Shown here: piece after piece, positions 1-3,201 of the stretch
Layout: each line of letters starts with the position of its first letter
Position numbering within the stretch: position 1 is the first letter of the stretch
Source: Methanobacteriota archaeon
GTDB taxonomy: Archaea > JACRDV01
Direction of reading: 5' to 3'
Assembly (NCBI GenBank): GCA_024860865.1
Contig: JACRDV010000072.1
Coordinates: forward strand, 1-5,784
Length of the DNA: 5,784 nt
The notes under the pieces: generated by a model
What the model saw: the letters and a program-made list of their open reading frames with translations, nothing else
Databases searched by the model: none
What the model was told of the DNA's origin: nothing
Made by a program: the position numbers and the translations under genes

Positions 1-20
1 CCCCATAATTTCATGTGGAA
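1..20 (-). promoter_or_regulatory. ORB-like initiator binding site, inverted
   Basis: Read on the minus strand this is TTCCACATGAAATTATGGGG. It has the ORB layout: a TTCCA-xx-TGAAA core, a short A/T spacer and a GGGG string. It matches the element at 291-311 at 15 of 20 positions and the one at 92-112 at 15 of 20, in the opposite orientation. In characterised archaeal origins the AAA+ domain of Orc1 contacts the core and the winged helix contacts the region towards the G-string. The T expected after GGGG would lie outside the window. Confidence 0.7.
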
Positions 21-40
21 TCCAAATAATTTCGGATATT

Positions 41-53
41 TTCCAATAGAAAC
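41..53 (+). promoter_or_regulatory. Mini-ORB-like core without G-string
   Basis: TTCCAATAGAAAC differs at two positions from TTCCAGTGGAAAC, the core of the classical archaeal ORB. No GGGG follows at the expected distance; the 23-bp repeat begins there instead and overlaps by two bases. It could be a weak, core-only Orc1 site of the mini-ORB type. Confidence 0.5.
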
Positions 54-74
54 ATAACTAAAGTTACACTAAAA
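52..74 (+). repeat. 23-bp origin repeat, copy 1
   Basis: The repeat begins ACATAACTAAAGTTAC and ends CTAAAA. It matches the copy at 117-139 at 22 of 23 positions; only base 68 (A) differs from base 133 (G). It contains the perfect dyad TAACT-AA-AGTTA at 55-66, the form expected of a site for a dimeric DNA-binding protein. It is not an ORB, since it has neither the TTCCA/GAAA core nor a G-string. No binding protein can be named. Confidence 0.85.
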
Positions 75-91
75 ACAAGTAAAAACCATCA

Positions 92-112
92 TTGCACAGG
101 AAATATAGGGGT
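92..112 (+). promoter_or_regulatory. ORB-like initiator binding site
   Basis: The site starts TTGCACAGGAAATATA and ends with GGGGT. It matches the element at 291-311 at 15 of 21 positions, with the differences mostly in the less constrained first half and the GAAAT and GGGGT blocks kept. Its G-string points towards cdc6. It is followed by the palindrome GTGCGCAC and then the second 23-bp repeat. Confidence 0.65.
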
Positions 113-118
113 GCGCAC
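111..118. repeat. GC-rich 8-bp palindrome
   Basis: GTGCGCAC is a perfect palindrome and a local G/C peak in A/T-rich sequence. It overlaps the end of the ORB at 92-112 and the first two bases of the second 23-bp repeat, so it joins the two elements. Its role is unknown, and it could be chance. Confidence 0.5.
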
Positions 119-139
119 ATAACTAAAGTTACGCTAAAA
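117..139 (+). repeat. 23-bp origin repeat, copy 2
   Basis: This is the second copy of the 52-74 repeat, in the same orientation and starting 65 bp later, with the dyad TAACT-AA-AGTTA at 120-131. The bases flanking the two copies differ, so the 23 bp look like the conserved unit rather than part of a longer duplication. The 65-bp offset is roughly six helical turns, which would put both copies on nearly the same face of B-form DNA. Confidence 0.85.
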
Positions 140-194
140 TGCAAAGGTTAATTTTTCACATAGAGAGACCCAATGATAACAACGAGAAAAACTC

Positions 195-210
195 TTCTCT
201 ACACAGAGAA
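195..210. repeat. Short inverted repeat (6-bp arms, 4-base loop)
   Basis: TTCTCT at 195-200 and AGAGAA at 205-210 are perfect reverse complements around ACAC. The element borders the most A/T-rich stretch of the origin. It could extrude as a small hairpin or mark a dimer site; the arms are short enough that chance is possible. Confidence 0.45.
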
Positions 211-215
211 TTTTG

Positions 216-253
216 TTTTTAAGAAATTAAGAAGCGCGAGTTATTCTTAAAAA
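216..253. repeat. 10-bp inverted repeat in the candidate unwinding region
   Basis: TTTTTAAGAA at 216-225 and TTCTTAAAAA at 244-253 are perfect reverse complements with an 18-base spacer. The arms are almost pure A/T, while the spacer holds a small GCGCG core at 234-238. The element lies between the ORBs at 92-112 and 291-311. An easily melted dyad between initiator sites fits a DNA unwinding element. The weak stem argues against a transcription terminator. Confidence 0.6.
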
Positions 254-262
254 GGCTTTTCC

Positions 263-270
263 ACCCCTTT
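263..270 (-). promoter_or_regulatory. Isolated ORB G-string, inverted
   Basis: On the minus strand this reads AAAGGGGT, identical to the end of the ORB at 291-311 but in the opposite orientation. The adjoining core position (about 271-283) does not match TTCCA/GAAA. At best it is a degenerate partner half-site to the neighbouring ORB. Confidence 0.35.
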
Positions 271-290
271 CAAAACAAAATGTCACTAGT

Positions 291-311
291 CTCCAGTTGA
301 AATAAAGGGGT
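291..311 (+). promoter_or_regulatory. ORB-like initiator binding site nearest to orc1/cdc6
   Basis: The site reads CTCCAGTTGAAAT, then AAAGGGGT. This is the best full match in the window to the classical archaeal ORB (TTCCAGTGGAAAC followed by AAAGGGGT). It lies about 20 bp upstream of the TATA-like element of cdc6, so bound Orc1 could both assemble at the origin and influence its own transcription. That regulatory role is inferred from position only. Confidence 0.8.
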
Positions 312-330
312 TAAAATGGTAAACCGTAAT

Positions 331-341
331 TAAGATATAAT
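331..341 (+). promoter_or_regulatory. Candidate TATA box of the orc1/cdc6 promoter
   Basis: TAAGATATAAT is the best TATA-like element before cdc6. Archaeal transcription usually starts about 25 bp downstream of the box centre, which puts the start near 361-364 and gives a leader of about 35 bases that includes the ribosome binding site. No clear BRE is visible upstream. TTAAAAT at 311-317 is a weaker alternative. Confidence 0.45.
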
Positions 342-386
342 GCCTTTCTTCCAATGATTCTTTTGCAACACATCCAACTAATTTTT

Positions 387-391
387 GGAGG
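387..391 (+). promoter_or_regulatory. Strong ribosome binding site deciding the TTG start of cdc6
   Basis: GGAGG complements the CCUCC of the archaeal 16S rRNA 3' end and stands six bases before TTG at 398. There is no ATG or GTG at an equivalent distance, so this site fixes TTG as the start codon. Confidence 0.85.
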
Positions 392-397
392 ATAAAC

Positions 398-1624
398 TTG
401 GCAACGCTTCAACAAACATTAGATGGTGTTGGATTATTTGAGTCAATTCTTAAAACAACGCCGATATTTAAGAATAAAGAAGCGCTGAGGCATTCTTATA
501 CCCCTTCTGACCTCCCTCATAGAGGAGAGCAAACCAATAGGCTTGCAACAATTTTAGCTGCAGCCTTGCGGGGTGAAACGCCATCAAATATACTAATTTA
601 TGGGAAAACAGGCACCGGAAAGACCCTAGTTACTAAATTTGTCGCAAAGGAGTTGGAAAAAACCGGAGAAAAGATCGGAGTACCAGCCACAACTATTTAC
701 ATGAATTGCGAAGTTGTGGACACCCATTACAGGGTTTTGGCTCAATTAGCTAACACTTTGTATGGACAAGAAGTAGTACCATTCACTGGGTGGCCAACAG
801 ATCAGGTTTTCCAGGCCTTTTTTGACATCGCAGATAAGAAAAAACAGGTCATAGTGGTAATATTTGATGAAATCGATAAAATTGTTAAAAAGAGCTCAGA
901 CGAAGTTTTGTATAATCTAACTAGAATAAACACAGACCTAAAAAATGCAAGAGTTAGCATAGTAGGTATTTCTAACGACCTGCGTTTTACCGATTTCTTG
1001 GATCCTAGGGTTTTAAGCAGCTTAGGGCAAGAAGAGATAGTATTTCCGCCCTACGAAGCTGACCAGCTAAAGGATATTTTGACCCAAAGAGCAATACTTG
1101 CGTTTACGGATGGGGTTTTGGATGAAACGGTAATCCCGCTCTGCGCCGCATTTGCAGCAAGAGAACACGGTGATGCGCGAAGAGCACTAGATTTGCTCAG
1201 AGTAGCAGCTGAGCTTGCAGAACTCGGAGGAGCTGATAAGGTAACTGAGGCCCACGTTCGATCAGCAAAAGAAAAAATTGAGCAAGATAGAGTTATTGAA
1301 GTAGTAAGGACATTGCCCTCCCAATCAAAACTAGTTTTGTACAGCATAATCTTGCTAGAAGAGCGAGGCAACGGAGGAGTAATCACTGGTGATGTGTATA
1401 ACATGTATCGCGAGCTATCTAGAAGAGCTCCAATGGACATTTTGACTCAGCGTAGAGTTAGCGATTTGATTTCAGAACTTGATATGCTTGGAATAATCAA
1501 TGCAGCTGTAATTTCAAAGGGAAGGTATGGTCGAACAAAGGAAATTACTTTAGGGGTTCCGATCACGAGAATAAAAGAACTTCTAGAAAAAGAACTTTCA
1601 TTTTCTAACTCTAACCTGTTCTGA
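398..1624 (+). CDS. cdc6: Orc1/Cdc6 family replication initiator (AAA+ ATPase)
   Basis: This protein recognises origin ORBs, helps open the duplex and recruits the MCM helicase. The 408-residue product has the usual family length and all expected motifs: Walker A GKTGTGKT (residues 69-76), Walker B VIFDEID (154-160, with D157 and E158), sensor 1 GISND (N193), the DPR of the arginine-finger region (R204), and sensor 2 GDARRALDLLR (258-268). The C-terminal winged helix spans about 300-395; its likely recognition helix is near 351-368, and the wing holds the basic run SKGRYGRTK (373-381). The segment TGWPTD (130-135) is typical of the archaeal Orc1 branch. The start is TTG with GGAGG six bases upstream. 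The gene adjoins its probable binding sites and precedes the PolD genes on the same strand. No motif is damaged, so it is predicted active. Confidence 0.97.
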   Translation: MATLQQTLDGVGLFESILKTTPIFKNKEALRHSYTPSDLPHRGEQTNRLATILAAALRGETPSNILIYGKTGTGKTLVTKFVAKELEKTGEKIGVPATTIYMNCEVVDTHYRVLAQLANTLYGQEVVPFTGWPTDQVFQAFFDIADKKKQVIVVIFDEIDKIVKKSSDEVLYNLTRINTDLKNARVSIVGISNDLRFTDFLDPRVLSSLGQEEIVFPPYEADQLKDILTQRAILAFTDGVLDETVIPLCAAFAAREHGDARRALDLLRVAAELAELGGADKVTEAHVRSAKEKIEQDRVIEVVRTLPSQSKLVLYSIILLEERGNGGVITGDVYNMYRELSRRAPMDILTQRRVSDLISELDMLGIINAAVISKGRYGRTKEITLGVPITRIKELLEKELSFSNSNLF

Positions 1625-1636
1625 ATTTTTTGTTTT
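1625..1636 (+). terminator. T-rich tract after cdc6, possible archaeal terminator
   Basis: ATTTTTTGTTTT follows the cdc6 stop codon directly. Archaeal RNA polymerase often terminates at runs of five or more T in the non-template strand without needing a hairpin. This could end or thin out transcription between the initiator and polymerase genes. Such tracts also occur by chance in A/T-rich spacers. Confidence 0.35.
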
Positions 1637-1660
1637 GAAATCTAACTTCATCTTAGACAA

Positions 1661-1675
1661 GTTTAAGAGTTTAAC
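1661..1675 (+). promoter_or_regulatory. Weak candidate promoter element for the PolD genes
   Basis: GTTTAAGAGTTTAAC holds two overlapping weak TATA-like hexamers centred about 20-28 bp before ATG at 1692. Leaderless archaeal transcripts start about 25 bp downstream of the TATA centre, so this would fit a leaderless mRNA beginning at that ATG, which has no ribosome binding site. The element is weak and would be coding if the upstream TTG were the true start. Confidence 0.25.
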
Positions 1676-1691
1676 GATAAAAGAAAAAAAT

Positions 1692-3200
1692 ATGTCATCG
1701 CTTGATGCGCAAGAAAAAATCTTAACCACATTTCTCAGCGCTGGATTTCAGCTTCACCCTGAAGCTTTGAGCCATCTTCTTACCAACCTAAATTTAAATG
1801 AAGTAGCAGAGAAACTTATAAAGAATTTGAATACGATGCAAGAAAAACCCATTGTGCTTACAAAAGATATAGTTGAAACAATACTAAATGAGCAATTTAA
1901 GCCAACAATAACAATTCAAGAGAGCTCAAGTAGCTTTGAACCACTGGCAAAAAAAGTTGAGCCAAGAATTGAAGTGCTCGAAAAAGAAAAGCCAAAATAC
2001 TCCACAAAAGGGACAATTGAAGACTTTATTAAATATTTTAATAACAGGTATGAGAAAATAAAAAAAATTTTACTTGAACACACTAACTTGCGCGATGCAA
2101 GCACAATTTCAGGCCTAAAGGCACTTCAAAATTCAACTCCTGTTAAAATAATTGGATTAATAAGCAATATTCGAACAACAGCAAAAGGAAATAAACTATT
2201 AGAAATTGAAGACCAAACAGGAAAAATTACAGTTCTAATTTCAAATGACTCTGAAGAAGCCCAAGAAAAAGCCAAGCATGTTATATTAGACGAGGTAATT
2301 GGCATTGAAGGAACAGTAGCAAGAAATGGCGAGCTTCTAATTGCAAAAGACATAATTTGGCCAGACACCCCAGTTAAAAAAGAACAAACTAAAGCCGAAG
2401 ATCCAATTTGCATTGGATTGCTTTCCGACTTGCACGTAGGAAGTAAAATGTTTCTAAAGAAAGAGTTTGAGCGTTTTTTAAAATGGTTAAATACTGGTTT
2501 TGGAAACCCAAAACAAAAAGAACTCGCAAGCCGGATTAAATACTTGATCATTGCTGGAGACTTAGTGGATGGAGTCGGTGTTTATCCAGACCAAGAAAAA
2601 GAGCTTGAAATTTCTGACATTCACCAGCAATATATTGAAGTTGCAAAATTATTGGAACAGATCCCAGATTACATTGAAATAATTATCACACCTGGTAATC
2701 ACGATGCTATTAGGATAGCCGAGCCGCAGCCTCCGCTACCAAGAGATATAGCAGCCCCTTTGTTTGAATTAGACAATGTTCATATGCTTGGGAACCCAGC
2801 GCGGGTAAATATACATGGCTTTAAAACTTTAATTTATCATGGGCGCAGCCTAGACGATATAACTTCAGCAATCTCAGGGTTATCTTTATCTCAGCCTGAA
2901 CTAGCGATGGTTGAGCTTTTAAAAAGAAGGCACTTAGCTCCTATTTATGGTGAACGAGCGCTTATTGCACCAGAAGCCGAAGATCTTTTAGTAATTGATG
3001 AAATCCCAGATATATTTCAGGCAGCACACGCCCATACAGTTGGATTAACTAACTACAGAGGAGTTATAACTGTAAACTCTGGTGCATGGCAATCTCAAAC
3101 AGCATATCAAAAAACACAAGGATTAACTCCCACACCTGCTCGTTTGCCCATTGTAGACTTACAATCCTTAAAAACAACAATTTTAAGATTTGGTGCTTAA
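1692..3200 (+). CDS. polB: DNA polymerase D small subunit DP1 (3'-5' proofreading exonuclease)
   Basis: DP1 partners DP2 in the heterodimeric replicative polymerase PolD and carries its 3'-5' exonuclease. From ATG 1692 it has 502 residues: a small N-terminal helical domain (about 5-75), a K/E/S-rich linker (about 76-105), an OB fold (about 146-226) and a calcineurin/Mre11-like phosphodiesterase domain (about 240-502). Metal-site motifs are SDLHVG (245-250), GDLVDG (289-294), GNHD (335-338), YHGR (382-385) and AHAH (445-448). The last is GHxH in most relatives; both histidines remain, so activity is expected. The frame is also open from TTG 1635, adding 19 residues. I prefer ATG because Pyrococcus DP1 starts only some ten residues before the conserved segment corresponding to AGFQLHPEAL; neither start has a ribosome binding site. 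It shows no truncation. The DP2 start follows one base after its stop. Confidence 0.97.
   Translation: MSSLDAQEKILTTFLSAGFQLHPEALSHLLTNLNLNEVAEKLIKNLNTMQEKPIVLTKDIVETILNEQFKPTITIQESSSSFEPLAKKVEPRIEVLEKEKPKYSTKGTIEDFIKYFNNRYEKIKKILLEHTNLRDASTISGLKALQNSTPVKIIGLISNIRTTAKGNKLLEIEDQTGKITVLISNDSEEAQEKAKHVILDEVIGIEGTVARNGELLIAKDIIWPDTPVKKEQTKAEDPICIGLLSDLHVGSKMFLKKEFERFLKWLNTGFGNPKQKELASRIKYLIIAGDLVDGVGVYPDQEKELEISDIHQQYIEVAKLLEQIPDYIEIIITPGNHDAIRIAEPQPPLPRDIAAPLFELDNVHMLGNPARVNIHGFKTLIYHGRSLDDITSAISGLSLSQPELAMVELLKRRHLAPIYGERALIAPEAEDLLVIDEIPDIFQAAHAHTVGLTNYRGVITVNSGAWQSQTAYQKTQGLTPTPARLPIVDLQSLKTTILRFGA
3192..3195 (+). promoter_or_regulatory. Ribosome binding site of DP2 inside the end of DP1
   Basis: GGTG is part of the AGGAGGTGAT sequence complementary to the 16S rRNA 3' end. 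It lies in the last codons of DP1, six bases before TTG at 3202. This is the same spacing as for cdc6 and supports TTG 3202, with translation coupled to DP1. Confidence 0.55.
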
Positions 3201-3201
3201 T

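Larger units (their letters stand above)
1..397. other. Putative chromosomal replication origin (oriC) beside orc1/cdc6
   Basis: This gene-free stretch has no convincing reading frame on either strand. It holds three mutually similar ORB-type elements in both orientations, an ORB core half-site, a lone G-string, two copies of an unrelated 23-bp repeat, and A/T-rich segments; 211-230 has only two G/C bases. Archaeal origins typically lie next to the initiator gene and carry inverted ORBs around an A/T-rich unwinding element, so the origin call follows from site content and location together. The origin may extend left of base 1, because the first ORB sits exactly at the window edge. The unwinding element cannot be fixed by eye: 21-91 and 180-256 are both candidates. 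Confidence 0.8.

Noticed and set aside
52-139. The two 23-bp repeats as the beginning of a CRISPR array
   Set aside because: Only two copies exist, with a 42-bp gap that itself contains an ORB, and there are no further units or cas genes.
154-165. Minus-strand CTCTATGTGAAA as another mini-ORB
   Set aside because: Only 9 of 12 positions match the ORB core and no G-string follows; too weak to list.
216-260. Inverted repeat as an intrinsic terminator of an upstream gene
   Set aside because: The stem is almost pure A/T, the loop is long, and no gene ends before it within the window.
349-360. TTCCAATGATTC as a further ORB core
   Set aside because: It shares TTCCAAT with the core at 41-53 but lacks GAAA and the G-string, and lies in the probable transcript leader.
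1051-1440. Open frame of 129 codons on the minus strand within cdc6
   Set aside because: It is antisense to conserved AAA+ and winged-helix sequence, is serine-rich as expected of a shadow frame and has no family motif.
1916-2551. Two minus-strand open frames within DP1
   Set aside because: They run antisense to the linker, OB fold and start of the phosphodiesterase domain; composition is that of shadow frames.
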